A stretch of 64,000 bases of DNA, taken from Streptomyces sp. B93. Its GTDB lineage: Bacteria > Actinomycetota > Actinomycetes > Streptomycetales > Streptomycetaceae. The stretch is from the NCBI RefSeq assembly GCF_018070565.1, contig NZ_JAGPXL010000001.1:248001-312000 (forward strand). The letters are read 5' to 3'. This document shows positions 18,064 through 26,527 of the stretch, piece after piece. Position 1 is the stretch's first letter, and each line of letters opens with the position of its first letter. Both the position numbers and the translations under genes were made by a program. The notes below the pieces were generated by a model. It made no database searches. It was not told where the DNA came from and saw only the letters and a program-made list of their open reading frames with translations.

Positions 18064-18705
18064 CTACCCCTTGGGCACCCCGTACGGCACCTCAGGATCC
18101 CGCGGCCCGAACAACGCCGTGAGCCCCAGGTGCACCACCAGCCCCGCGACAGGCCACGCCAACAACGCCCCCTTCGCCCCCAGCTTCAACGGCGCGGCGA
18201 ACGTGACCCCCCGCCCCACATCCTTCGCATGCCCGATCACATCCGACGTGGGCCCGAGCCACACCCCCACCCGCCAGGCCAGCAACGCGCCGAGCAGTCC
18301 GCCAACCCCCAGCGCGACCACCAACGGCACACCCCCACGCCGCCGCAGCAGAAACACCACCACCGCGCTCACGACGCCGAACGCCAGCGCCAGCAGCGTG
18401 AACGTCCCGTCCACCCCGATCCGCTGCTCCCCCTCGGTGTCCTTGAGGTAGACGACCCAGCTGCCGTCCGTCACCTCACCCACCAGCGGCACCCGAGGCG
18501 CCAGCCAGTTCCACAGCACGCCCAGCAGCACCCCCGCGAGCGCCACGACCACCGTGACGAACGCGGCCTCCCGCAGCTCGGTCCTCATCCCTGGCCCGTC
18601 CTGTACGGCCCCGGCGGGCGACGGCGGCCACGCAGGACGCGAGTACGGCGAGGCCTGCGAGGACTGTTCATGCGGCGGCGGCGGTGGAGTCAACGGAGCG
18701 GTCAC
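18064..18705 (-). CDS. DUF2567 membrane protein
   Basis: 213 aa. A Pro-rich cytoplasmic head (about 1-40, MTAPLTPPPPPHEQ) is followed by four predicted membrane helices: FVTVVVALAGVLLGVLW, FTLLALAFGVVSAVVVFLL, VALGVGGLLGALLAWRVG and ALLAWPVAGLVVHLGLTAL. The loop after the first helix contains LAPRVPLVGEV and a short polar stretch, which is the DUF2567 pattern. Function unknown. It lies 34 nt downstream of the ABC permease and may be in its operon. Confidence 0.82.
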   Translation of the reverse strand: MTAPLTPPPPPHEQSSQASPYSRPAWPPSPAGAVQDGPGMRTELREAAFVTVVVALAGVLLGVLWNWLAPRVPLVGEVTDGSWVVYLKDTEGEQRIGVDGTFTLLALAFGVVSAVVVFLLRRRGGVPLVVALGVGGLLGALLAWRVGVWLGPTSDVIGHAKDVGRGVTFAAPLKLGAKGALLAWPVAGLVVHLGLTALFGPRDPEVPYGVPKG

Positions 18706-18739
18706 CCTGACATCGTGCCAGGCCGCACCCGGACACGCG

Positions 18740-19561
18740 TCACCGGACGGCCGCCCGCCGGTAGGCCCAGGTCGCCACGGCCAGCGAGATCACCCCGACC
18801 CCGGCGCACACGGCGAGGTCACCGACGACCAGCGCCCAGTCCGGGTCCGCGGAGAAGGTCCGGGCGTACGCCTCGACGCCGTACGTCGAGGGCAGCAGGT
18901 CACGCAGCAGCTGGATCGGTTCCGGCATCCGCTCGGCGGGCAGCACGCCCAGCAGCAGCGCGGCGGACATGCCGAGCTGCCCGAGCAGCGTGGCCAGCTC
19001 GGGCCGCGGCGCGAGCAGCCCGAAGGCCGCACCGAGCCCGGAGAGCGCGGCGCCCGCGAGCGGGATCACGGCGAGCAGGATCCACAGGTGGGTCAGCGGC
19101 AGCCCGAACAGCACGCACCCGAACAGCGCCGTGACCACGGTCCCGGGCACGGTGAACGAGGCGTACGCCCCCGCCGCCCCCAGCACCACGGCCGCGGGCG
19201 GCACCGGCAGGGTGGCGTAGTGGTCGAGGCCCCCGGTGGCGCGCAGCTGGCCGAAGTACTGGGCGAGCAGGTTCAGCGCGACGTACGCGACGACGACGAT
19301 GGACGACCCGGCGACCACGGCCTGTGCCTCGCTGCCGCCGTCCACCACGCCCCGCATCATGACCATGATGCCGACGGACTGGAAGGTGGCCACGAACAGC
19401 AGCGGGATCCGCGCCACCCGGGCCCGCGACAGCTGGGCCCGGTAGACGGCCGCCAGCGACGGCCACAGCCGCGCGCGCGGCCCCAGCTCCGCCGCCGGTC
19501 CGGCGTGCTCGTCGACGGCCAGGGCGCTGCCCGGCAGTACCTCCGCGGGTACGACACTCAC
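18740..19561 (-). CDS. ABC-2 type transporter permease
   Basis: 273 aa from the GTG at 19561 (VSVVPAEVLPGSALAVDEH). A long hydrophilic head (about 1-50) leads into six predicted helices with the ABC-2 pattern: IPLLFVATFQSVGIMVMMRGVV, the conserved pair VIPLAGAALSGLGAAFGLL and a last helix LVVGDLAVCAGVGVISLAVATWAY. It forms the channel for the ATPase encoded upstream (118 nt gap, same strand). The substrate is unknown; drug, lipid or polymer export are all possible. Confidence 0.88.
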   Translation of the reverse strand: MSVVPAEVLPGSALAVDEHAGPAAELGPRARLWPSLAAVYRAQLSRARVARIPLLFVATFQSVGIMVMMRGVVDGGSEAQAVVAGSSIVVVAYVALNLLAQYFGQLRATGGLDHYATLPVPPAAVVLGAAGAYASFTVPGTVVTALFGCVLFGLPLTHLWILLAVIPLAGAALSGLGAAFGLLAPRPELATLLGQLGMSAALLLGVLPAERMPEPIQLLRDLLPSTYGVEAYARTFSADPDWALVVGDLAVCAGVGVISLAVATWAYRRAAVR

Positions 19562-19679
19562 GTCGCGCTGCTCCCTTTCGCAGGGTCCACGTTCCTGGGG
19601 TGCACTGCGGCGCCCGCCCCGTCCGATACGGATACGACGGTGCGTCCGCTCACCGCGCTCGCCCGCTCCCGTCCGCCGT

Positions 19680-20699
19680 TCACGCCTTCACCAGCCCTTG
19701 CCGTGCCGCCCCGCCGAGCGCGAGGTACACGTCCTCCAGGCTGGGCGTGGTCAGGGTGAAGTCGTCGAGGGCGGCGAAGGCGGCACCGCCGGTGACGGTG
19801 GAGACGACCGCGCGGGCCTCCTCGGGGCCGAGCCGGAGCGTCCAGCGGCGTCCGGACTCCTCGACCCGCTCGCGCAGCGCGGCGACCTCGGGCACGTCCA
19901 GCGGTGCCCGCTCCCGCCACACCAGATCGACCCGTACCTCACCGGCGACCTGTTCCTTCAGCCCGGTGGGCGTGTCGCAGGCGATGACCCGGCCGCGGTC
20001 CATGACGGCGACCCGGTCGAGGACCGTCTCGGCCTCGATGACGTTGTGGGTGACCAGCAGCACCGTCGTACCGCGTTCGGCGCGCCGCCGGTCGACGGCG
20101 GACCACACCGCGCGGCGCGCGACCGGGTCCATGCCGGTGGTCGGCTCGTCGAGGACGAGCAGTGGCCGCTCGCCCACCAGCGCCGCGGCGAAGCAGGCGA
20201 GGCGGCGCTGACCGCCGGAGAGCTTCTTCAGGGCGCGCCCGGCGATCTCCGTGAGGCCGAGTTCGTCCAGTACGTCGTCGCGCTCGGCGCGGGCCCGGCG
20301 GATGTCGAGTCCGCGCAGCCGTCCGGTGGTCTCGGCGGCGAGGGACACGGTCAGTTCGTCGAGGGCGCTGGACTCCTGCCCGAGGTAGGCCAGGATGCGC
20401 GAGGCGCGTTCGGGGTGGCGCACGATGTCGTGGCCGAGGATCTCGACGCCGCCGTGGTCGGGCCGCATCAGCCCGGTGATCTGGCGGACGAGGGTGGACT
20501 TGCCCGCGCCGTTGGGGCCGAGCAGCCCGAAGATCTCACCGCGTCGCACGTCCAGCCGTACGTCGTCGGTGGCCCGGACCTCGGGGGTGCCGGGGGTGCC
20601 GCGCCGTCCGCGGACGGCGGGGTAGGTCTTGGTCAGTCCGCGTACGGCGCACACGACCTCGGCCGGGTGCCGGTGTGCTGGTGCCGCGCGTTCATTCAC
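19680..20699 (-). CDS. ABC transporter ATP-binding protein
   Basis: 339 aa from the GTG at 20699 (VNERAAPAHRHPAEVV). An in-frame ATG at 20729 is an alternative, but a -10 box TAGGCT ends 8 nt before the GTG, which fits a leaderless start there. Walker A is GPNGAGKST (about 61-69), the signature is KLSGGQRRLACFA, Walker B PLLVLDEPTTGMD and the H-loop LLVTHNVIEAE. The last ~90 residues form the DrrA-like C-terminal extension. It drives the ABC-2 permease at 18740-19561. The frame is open further upstream through a repeat region, without coding support. Confidence 0.92.
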   Translation of the reverse strand: MNERAAPAHRHPAEVVCAVRGLTKTYPAVRGRRGTPGTPEVRATDDVRLDVRRGEIFGLLGPNGAGKSTLVRQITGLMRPDHGGVEILGHDIVRHPERASRILAYLGQESSALDELTVSLAAETTGRLRGLDIRRARAERDDVLDELGLTEIAGRALKKLSGGQRRLACFAAALVGERPLLVLDEPTTGMDPVARRAVWSAVDRRRAERGTTVLLVTHNVIEAETVLDRVAVMDRGRVIACDTPTGLKEQVAGEVRVDLVWRERAPLDVPEVAALRERVEESGRRWTLRLGPEEARAVVSTVTGGAAFAALDDFTLTTPSLEDVYLALGGAARQGLVKA

Positions 20700-20707
20700 A
20701 AAGGACG

Positions 20708-20713
20708 AGCCTA
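20708..20713 (-). promoter_or_regulatory. -10 box for a leaderless ABC ATPase mRNA
   Basis: Minus strand TAGGCT (TTAGGCT) ends 8 nt before the GTG at 20699. There is no ribosome-binding site in the gap (CGTCCTTT). Confidence 0.45.
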
Positions 20714-20810
20714 AGGGGTCGACGGGCATCCCCCGCGCGCGGGTAGGCCTCCACACCCTCGCCCGAGTGCGGAACGCCCCCGTCCGCCCAGGCCAGCACC
20801 CCGAGGCGAA

Positions 20811-21066
20811 ACGCCCCTTCCGCGCCCCGGCCGAACCCGCGCCCCGAGGCTCCGGCCGAGCCGCCTCCCGAGGTGAAACGTCCCTCCAGCCACTCCCCGC
20901 CCGAAACCCGCGTCCCGGCACGAACGCGCCCTCAGCTCCCCGCCCGAAACCGCGTCCCGACATGGAACACCCCCAACTCCCCGCCCGGACCCGCGCCCCG
21001 ACATGGAACGCCCCCTCCAGTTCCCCGCCAAGCCCGCGCCCCGAGGCGAAGCGCCCCGTCTCACTC
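20811..21066. repeat. Degenerate 41-47 bp tandem repeat
   Basis: This fills most of a 361-nt gene-free stretch between the NYN-protein gene and the ABC ATPase gene. Seven unit starts can be seen at 20811, 20844, 20868, 20915, 20957, 20998 and 21041; the last four intervals are 42-47 and 41-43 nt. Units begin CCGA(G/C)(G/A)(T/G)G(G/A)AACG and run through a CTCCCCGCCCG-like core to ACCCGCG(C/T)C. The last unit runs directly into the stop codon of the NYN gene. All frames are open because of base composition, so an encoded product is unlikely. Confidence 0.65.
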
Positions 21067-22287
21067 CCCCGCGGACGCGTGCTCCGCCGCCGTCGGTACG
21101 TCGATCTCGCGCCAGAAGCCCGCCCGGATGGCGTAACGGTCGTGCTCGTCGATCTGGTCGTCCTTGTGCGCGAGCAGCCCGAACCGGGCGGCGTAGCGCA
21201 GCAGCTCACCGTCGATGCGGTGCGGGATGCGCGGGTACAGCGTGGACAGCCGCTGGAGGTGGATCTGGTCGCCGAGCCGGGAGATCCAGCGCCGGGCGAA
21301 CACCTGTCCGACCTCGTAGGGGTCGCCGCCGACGGTGGTGATGTCCTCCTCCCGGTCGGCCCACCGCTGCTCGGCGGTGGTCAGCTGGGCGAGCGTCGGC
21401 ATGGTGGCGGCCTCGGGCGGCTCGGGAGAGCCGGGCCGGTCCACCCAGCCCTTGTCGGAGGACCAGCGCAGGGTCGCGGTCGGCGGCTGCTGGGCGGACT
21501 GCGGGCCGGGCGCGCGCAGCGCGGCGAGGTCCTTGGGGGTGGGCACGCCCTTGGGCGCGGGCACCCGGTCCTCGGCGAGCCGGGGCGCGGTGGTCGCGGC
21601 GGCGGGGTGCGGGGCGTCCTCGGTGGCCGGTTCACCGGACGCCGTGAGCGCGGACTCGGGCAGCGGCGCGGAGAGGATCGCGGCGATCTCGGGCCGCGGC
21701 ACCGGCGGCGGTGCGCACACCCCCGACAGTTCCTTGGCGCGTACGGCCTGGGTGATCCAGGCGCGGTCCAGCACGCGCCGTTCGTCGGCCTCGGCGACGA
21801 GGTCCTCGGACTGGTTGTAGTCGCCGTCGGCGGCCTGTACGGCCCACAGGTGGACGGCGACGCCGTGCTCCTTGGCGGCCATCATGCCGGGCAGCAGGTC
21901 GCCGTCGCCGGTGACGAGGACGATGTCGGAGCAGGCGCGGTTGCGGGCCAGCTCGGTCAGCTCGGCGTGCATGGCCGCGTCGACGCCCTTCTGCGCCCAG
22001 CGGCCGTCGCTGCGGGTGAGGGCGCCGAGCCGGACGGTGACCCGGGGCATCACCCGCAGTCTGCGGTGTTCGGGCTGGGGGACGCGGTCGGGGGCGCCGT
22101 CGAACCAGTAGATGCGCAGCAGCTGCCGTTCGGTGTCCGACTCGGCGCGCTCGCGCAGCCCTTGGACGAGGGCGGTGTGGTCGACGGTGATCCGGGACCG
22201 TGAGGGCTCCCCGGCGAGGAGACTGGCGGCGGCCCCCAGCAGATACCCGGCGTCCACCAGGACGACGCAGCGGTCCACGCGACTCAC
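21061..22287 (-). CDS. NYN-domain (PIN-like) putative ribonuclease
   Basis: 408 aa. The N-terminal NYN domain (about 1-150) has the acidic residues of a PIN-like nuclease: VVLVDAGYLLGAA, RIYWFDGAP, KGVDAAMHAELTEL and DIVLVTGDGDLLPGM. A Pro/Ala-rich linker (about 195-300) leads to a C-terminal helical domain with GQVFARRWISRLGDQIHL and PHRIDGELLRYAARFG, which may bind RNA. It is probably a cytoplasmic RNase of unknown target. Single gene, divergent from the 54-aa gene, with tandem repeats right at its 3' end. Confidence 0.85.
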   Translation of the reverse strand: MSRVDRCVVLVDAGYLLGAAASLLAGEPSRSRITVDHTALVQGLRERAESDTERQLLRIYWFDGAPDRVPQPEHRRLRVMPRVTVRLGALTRSDGRWAQKGVDAAMHAELTELARNRACSDIVLVTGDGDLLPGMMAAKEHGVAVHLWAVQAADGDYNQSEDLVAEADERRVLDRAWITQAVRAKELSGVCAPPPVPRPEIAAILSAPLPESALTASGEPATEDAPHPAAATTAPRLAEDRVPAPKGVPTPKDLAALRAPGPQSAQQPPTATLRWSSDKGWVDRPGSPEPPEAATMPTLAQLTTAEQRWADREEDITTVGGDPYEVGQVFARRWISRLGDQIHLQRLSTLYPRIPHRIDGELLRYAARFGLLAHKDDQIDEHDRYAIRAGFWREIDVPTAAEHASAGE

Positions 22288-22408
22288 CCTCTTCCCGGGA
22301 GGTTTGCTTCGGGCTTCCTTCGAGTCTGCCCGACCGTGCGGAGGTTAACGGTCGGAACTCGATCTTCGGCGTGGCGTATCGGGCGGGCGGACGGCGACCA
22401 CGCCTGTC

Positions 22409-22441
22409 ACACACGGTAATTATCCGAAATGCGTCGTGTGT
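22409..22441. promoter_or_regulatory. Inverted repeat around an AT-rich core
   Basis: ACACACG (22409-22415) and CGTGTGT (22435-22441) flank a 19-nt AT-rich core containing TAATTAT, a likely -10. The core lies between the divergent NYN gene and the 54-aa gene, so the arms could be an operator for either. No known site type is recognised. Confidence 0.35.
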
Positions 22442-22502
22442 CAGCCTATGTGAATCTGGTCCCGGCCCTGGCCCCTAGACCCCCCACAGGAGGCAGATCA
22501 CC

Positions 22503-22667
22503 ATGGCCAAGAACAAGAACCGTGACCGTAAGCAGCCCCAGTCCGCGCGCGTGCCGCAGGACGCCCAGCAGTCGGCGATCGTGTCGGAGGCGGAGGAGCG
22601 TCTCACCCAGGCCACCCCGGACGACGTGGCGCGCAAGGGCCGCCAGAAGCGCTTCGGCCACAACTGA
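22503..22667 (+). CDS. Small hydrophilic protein, 54 aa
   Basis: Begins MAKNKNRDRKQPQSAR and ends RKGRQKRFGHN; it is strongly charged with no hydrophobic segment. A near-perfect ribosome-binding site AGGAGG lies 9 nt upstream and a strong hairpin follows the stop, so it is a complete, well-expressed-looking single-gene unit. It resembles conserved small Streptomyces proteins of unknown function. The basic ends around an acidic middle (SEAEERLTQATPDD) suggest an RNA- or ribosome-associated protein, but this is a guess. Confidence 0.8.
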   Translation: MAKNKNRDRKQPQSARVPQDAQQSAIVSEAEERLTQATPDDVARKGRQKRFGHN

Positions 22668-22705
22668 ACATCCGCTGACGGGCGGTGACCGCCCGGGCAG
22701 GGAAC

Positions 22706-22737
22706 GAGGGGCGCATCCGCTGTCGGATGCGCCCCTC
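22706..22737. terminator. Strong bidirectional hairpin terminator
   Basis: A perfect 14-bp stem (GAGGGGCGCATCCG and its complement) with loop CTGT, between the 54-aa gene and the convergent dnaE stop at 22758. Confidence 0.85.
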
Positions 22738-22757
22738 GCGCACGTCAAGTGCCTGGC

Positions 22758-25700
22758 TCAGCCCGCCAGGCAGGACGGTCCCAGCAGCACCTTCAGATCG
22801 CCGAAGAGCGCCGGGTCCGGCTTGACCCGGTGCCGGTCGAGCCGCAGCACGGTCGTCTTCGTCGGCCCCTGGAGCTTGATCCGCACCTCGCTGTCGCCCT
22901 TGTGGTGGCTGAGGATCTCACCGAGGCGGCTCACCATGGGCGGGGTGACCCGGGTCGCCGGGATGGTGAGCACCACGGGCGCGTTGGTGCCCGCGTTCGA
23001 CAGGTCGGGGACCATCAGCTCCATGGCGACCAGTCGGGGCACGTCCTCGCGCTTGTCGAGCCTGCCCTTGACGAACACCACCGCGTCCTCGACGAGTTGG
23101 GTCGACACGAGCTGGTAGGTCGCCGGGAAGAACATGCACTCGATGGAGCCCGCGAGGTCTTCGACGGTGGCGATCGCCCAGGCGTTGCCCTGCTTGGTCA
23201 TCTTGCGCTGGAGGCCGGAGATGATGCCGCCGATGGTGACCACCGCGCCGTCCCCGAAGTCACCGCCGGTGAGCTGGGAGATGCCCGCGTCGGCCTTGTC
23301 GGACAGGACGTGCTCCAGACCGAAGAGCGGGTGGTCGGAGACGTACAGACCGAGCATCTCGCGCTCCTGGGCGAGCAGATAGGTCTTGTCCCACTCCTCG
23401 GTGGTGAACTCCACGTCGAGCCCGAAGCCCGGCTCGCTGGTCTCCTCCTCGCCCATGCCGCCGAAGAGGTCGAACTGGCCCTCGGCCTCCTTGCGCTTGA
23501 CCGCGACCACGTTGTCGATCATCGGTTCGTACTGCGCGGTCAGGCCCTTGCGGGTGTGGCCGAGCGTGTCGAAGGCGCCCGCCTTGATCAGCGACTCCGT
23601 GGTCCGCTTGTTGCAGGCGACCGCCTCGACCTTGTCGAGGTAGTCGGGGAAGGAGGCGTACTTCCCCTTCGCCTTGCGGCTCCTGATGATCGACTCGACC
23701 ACGTTGGTGCCGACGTTGCGCACCGCCTCCAGGCCGAAGAGGATCACGTCGTCGCCCTGGGCGGCGAAGTTGTGCACCGACTCGTTGACGTTCGGCGGGA
23801 GCACCTTGATGCCCATGCGGCGGCACTCGTTGAGGTAGATCGCCGACTTGTCCTTGTCGTCCTTGACGGAGGTCAGCAGCGCCGCCATGTACTCGGCGGG
23901 GTGGTTCGCCTTCAGGTAGGCGGTCCAGTAGGAGACCAGTCCGTACGCCGCCGAGTGCGCCTTGTTGAACGCGTACCCGGCGAACGGGACCAGCACGTCC
24001 CACAGGGCCTGGATGGCCTCGTCGCTGTAGCCGTTCTTGCGGGCGCCGCCCTGGAAGATGACGAAGTTCTTCTCCAGTTCCTCCGGCTTCTTCTTGCCCA
24101 TCACGCGGCGGAGGATGTCGGCCTCGCCGAGCGAGTAGCCCGCGATGATCTGGGCGGCCTTCTGCACCTGCTCCTGGTAGACGATCAGGCCGTAGGTGAC
24201 GTCCAGGACCTCCTTGAGCGGCTCCTCCAGCTCCGGGTGGATGGGCGTGATCTCCTGCTGGCCGTTCTTGCGCAGCGCGTAGTTGGTGTGGGAGTTCATG
24301 CCCATGGGGCCAGGCCGGTACAGGGCCGAGACGGCGGAGATGTCCTCGAAGTTGTCCGGCTTCATCAGCCGGAGCAGGGAGCGCATGGGGCCGCCGTCGA
24401 ACTGGAAGACGCCGAGGGTGTCGCCGCGCTGGAGGAGTTCGAAGGTCGTGGGGTCGTCGAGCGGGAGGCCGAGGAGATCGATGTCGATCCCCTTGTTGGA
24501 CTTCACCATCTTGACGGCGTCGTCCATGATCGTCAGGTTGCGCAGGCCCAGGAAGTCCATCTTCAGCAGGCCGAGCGACTCACAGCTCGGGTAGTCCCAC
24601 TGCGTGATGGTGACGTTGTCCGTGTGCCGCACCCAGACCGGGACGTGCTCCGTGATGGTCTCGCTGGACATGATCACGCCGGCGGCGTGCACACCCATCT
24701 GCCGGACCAGGCCCTCGACGCCCTTGGCGGTGTCGATGACCTTCTTCACGTCCGGTTCGTTCTCGTACATCGCCCGGACCTCGCCCGCCTCGGAGTAGCG
24801 CGGGTGCTCGGGGTTGGTGATGCCGTCGAGGTTGATGCCCTTGCCGAGGACGTCGGCGGGCATGGCCTTGGTGATCCGGTCGCCCATCGCGTACGGGTAG
24901 CCCAGCACGCGCGCGGAGTCCTTGATGGCGTTCTTCGCCTTGATGGTGCCGTAGGTGCCGATCATGGCGACCTTGTCGGCGCCGTACTTCTCCGTGACGT
25001 ACCTGATCACCTCGACGCGCCGGCGCTCGTCGAAGTCGATGTCGACGTCGGGCATGGAGATGCGCTCGGGGTTGAGGAACCGCTCGAAGATCAGGCCGTG
25101 CGGGATCGGGTCGAGGTCGGTGATGCCCATGGCGTAGGCGACGATCGAACCGGCAGCCGAGCCGCGGCCGGGGCCGACCGCGATGCCGTTGTTCTTGGCC
25201 CACATGATGAAGTCGGCGACGACGAGGAAGTAGCCGGGGAAGCCCATCGAGATGATGACGTCCATCTCGTACTCGGCCTGCTTCTGGCGGTCCTCGGGGA
25301 CGCCGCCGGGGAAGCGGCGCTCCATCCCGCGGCGGACCTCCTCCTTGAACCAGGTGACCTCGGTGTAGCCCTCCGGGATGTCGAACTTCGGCATCAGGTC
25401 GCGCTTCTCGAACATGCCGGTGGTGTCGACCATCTCGGCGACGAGGAGGGTGTTGGCGCAGCCCTGCTGCCAGGCGTCCGAGGAGTCGATGGCGTACATC
25501 TCGTCGGTCGACTTCAGGTAGTAGCCGGTGCCGTCGAACTTGAAGCGGTCGGGGTCGGAGAGGTTCTTGCCGGTCTGGATGCACAGCAGGGCGTCGTGGG
25601 CGGTCGCCTCGTGCGCGTACGTGTAGTGCGAGTCGTTGGTGACCAGCGGGGGGATGCCGAGCTTCCTGCCGATCTCCAGCAGGCCGTCGCGGACCCGGTG

Positions 25701-26297
25701 CTCGATGTCGATGCCGTGGTCCATCAGCTCCAGGAAGTAGCGGTCCTTGCCGAAGATGTCCTGGTAGTCGGCCGCGGCCTTCAGGGCCTCGTCGAAGTGG
25801 CCGAGCCGCAGCCGGGTCTGCACCTCGCCGGAGGGGCAGCCGGTGGAGGCGACGATGCCGTCGGACCACTGGGCGATGGTCTCCTTGTCCATCCGGGGCC
25901 ACTTCTGGAGCCAGCCCTCGGCGTACGCGTCCGAGGAGAGCCGGAAGATGTTGTGCAGCCCCGTCTTGTTCACGGCCCACATCGTCTTGTGGGTGTAGCC
26001 GCCGGAACCGGAGACGTCGTCCCGCTTCTGGTGCGGCTGCCCCCACTGGATCTTGCGCTTGTTGCGCCGGGACTCGGGGGCGACATAGGCCTCGATCCCG
26101 ATGATCGGGGTGATTCCGGCCTTCTGTGCGGTGTGGAAGAAGTCGTACGCCCCGTGCAGGTTGCCGTGGTCGGACATGGCGATATGCGTCATGCCCATCT
26201 CATTGCAGGCGTTGAACATGTCCTTCAGCCGCGCGGCACCGTCCAGCAGCGAGTACTGGGTGTGGACGTGCAGGTGCGTGAACGGCGGTTTCGACAC
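22758..26297 (-). CDS. dnaE: DNA polymerase III alpha subunit
   Basis: 1179 aa from the GTG at 26297 (VSKPPFTHLHVHTQYSLLDG), with AGGAGG just upstream. It is the replicative polymerase. The N-terminal PHP domain shows HLHVHTQYSLLDG, AMSDHGNLHG and VTNDSHYTYAHE. The palm has PGRGSAAGSIVAYAMGITDLDP and PDVDIDFDERRR with the catalytic Asp. It is followed by a tandem HhH region, an OB-fold (TIGGIISGLQRKMTKQGN) and a C-terminal part. The size matches DnaE1 of actinobacteria. Long open frames on the other strand are shadows. Confidence 0.97.
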   Translation of the reverse strand: MSKPPFTHLHVHTQYSLLDGAARLKDMFNACNEMGMTHIAMSDHGNLHGAYDFFHTAQKAGITPIIGIEAYVAPESRRNKRKIQWGQPHQKRDDVSGSGGYTHKTMWAVNKTGLHNIFRLSSDAYAEGWLQKWPRMDKETIAQWSDGIVASTGCPSGEVQTRLRLGHFDEALKAAADYQDIFGKDRYFLELMDHGIDIEHRVRDGLLEIGRKLGIPPLVTNDSHYTYAHEATAHDALLCIQTGKNLSDPDRFKFDGTGYYLKSTDEMYAIDSSDAWQQGCANTLLVAEMVDTTGMFEKRDLMPKFDIPEGYTEVTWFKEEVRRGMERRFPGGVPEDRQKQAEYEMDVIISMGFPGYFLVVADFIMWAKNNGIAVGPGRGSAAGSIVAYAMGITDLDPIPHGLIFERFLNPERISMPDVDIDFDERRRVEVIRYVTEKYGADKVAMIGTYGTIKAKNAIKDSARVLGYPYAMGDRITKAMPADVLGKGINLDGITNPEHPRYSEAGEVRAMYENEPDVKKVIDTAKGVEGLVRQMGVHAAGVIMSSETITEHVPVWVRHTDNVTITQWDYPSCESLGLLKMDFLGLRNLTIMDDAVKMVKSNKGIDIDLLGLPLDDPTTFELLQRGDTLGVFQFDGGPMRSLLRLMKPDNFEDISAVSALYRPGPMGMNSHTNYALRKNGQQEITPIHPELEEPLKEVLDVTYGLIVYQEQVQKAAQIIAGYSLGEADILRRVMGKKKPEELEKNFVIFQGGARKNGYSDEAIQALWDVLVPFAGYAFNKAHSAAYGLVSYWTAYLKANHPAEYMAALLTSVKDDKDKSAIYLNECRRMGIKVLPPNVNESVHNFAAQGDDVILFGLEAVRNVGTNVVESIIRSRKAKGKYASFPDYLDKVEAVACNKRTTESLIKAGAFDTLGHTRKGLTAQYEPMIDNVVAVKRKEAEGQFDLFGGMGEEETSEPGFGLDVEFTTEEWDKTYLLAQEREMLGLYVSDHPLFGLEHVLSDKADAGISQLTGGDFGDGAVVTIGGIISGLQRKMTKQGNAWAIATVEDLAGSIECMFFPATYQLVSTQLVEDAVVFVKGRLDKREDVPRLVAMELMVPDLSNAGTNAPVVLTIPATRVTPPMVSRLGEILSHHKGDSEVRIKLQGPTKTTVLRLDRHRVKPDPALFGDLKVLLGPSCLAG

Positions 26298-26315
26298 GTT
26301 CGGCCTCCTAGGAGA

Positions 26316-26353
26316 ACAGTCGGCGACAGGCTGCGGACAGTCTGGGGGGACAG
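26316..26353. repeat. Helically spaced ACAG repeats in the dnaE leader
   Basis: ACAG occurs at 26316, 26326, 26337 and 26350 (CTGT on the dnaE strand, mostly inside G(A/C)CTGTC), i.e. every 10, 11 and 13 nt. They lie 19-56 nt upstream of the dnaE start. Such spacing puts them on one face of the helix, which can mark a protein-binding array. Confidence 0.35.
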
Positions 26354-26416
26354 CGTCGAAGTCTATGCCCCGGCACTGACACTCGCGGGGCTGATCCACG
26401 TACCTTCGGGCGGGAG

Positions 26417-26434
26417 CCGCGGGCACTCCCGCGG
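26417..26434. other. Hairpin between divergent dnaE and DUF2252 genes
   Basis: CCGCGGG and CCCGCGG with loop CACT. It lies in a 230-nt divergent gap. Its role is not clear; it may be an operator or a leader structure. Confidence 0.35.
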
Positions 26435-26527
26435 ACCCCCGGACGTTACGACAACGACGGCCGCCGCCAGCGCGCGGAGCACGGCCGCCGTCACCCTCAG
26501 CAGCCAGGCACCAGGAGGCACCCAGCG

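Noticed and set aside
20700..21209. N-terminal extension of the ABC ATPase through the repeat region
   Set aside because: The translation is low-complexity Gly/Arg/Ala, no family member has it, and a -10 box marks the start at 20699.
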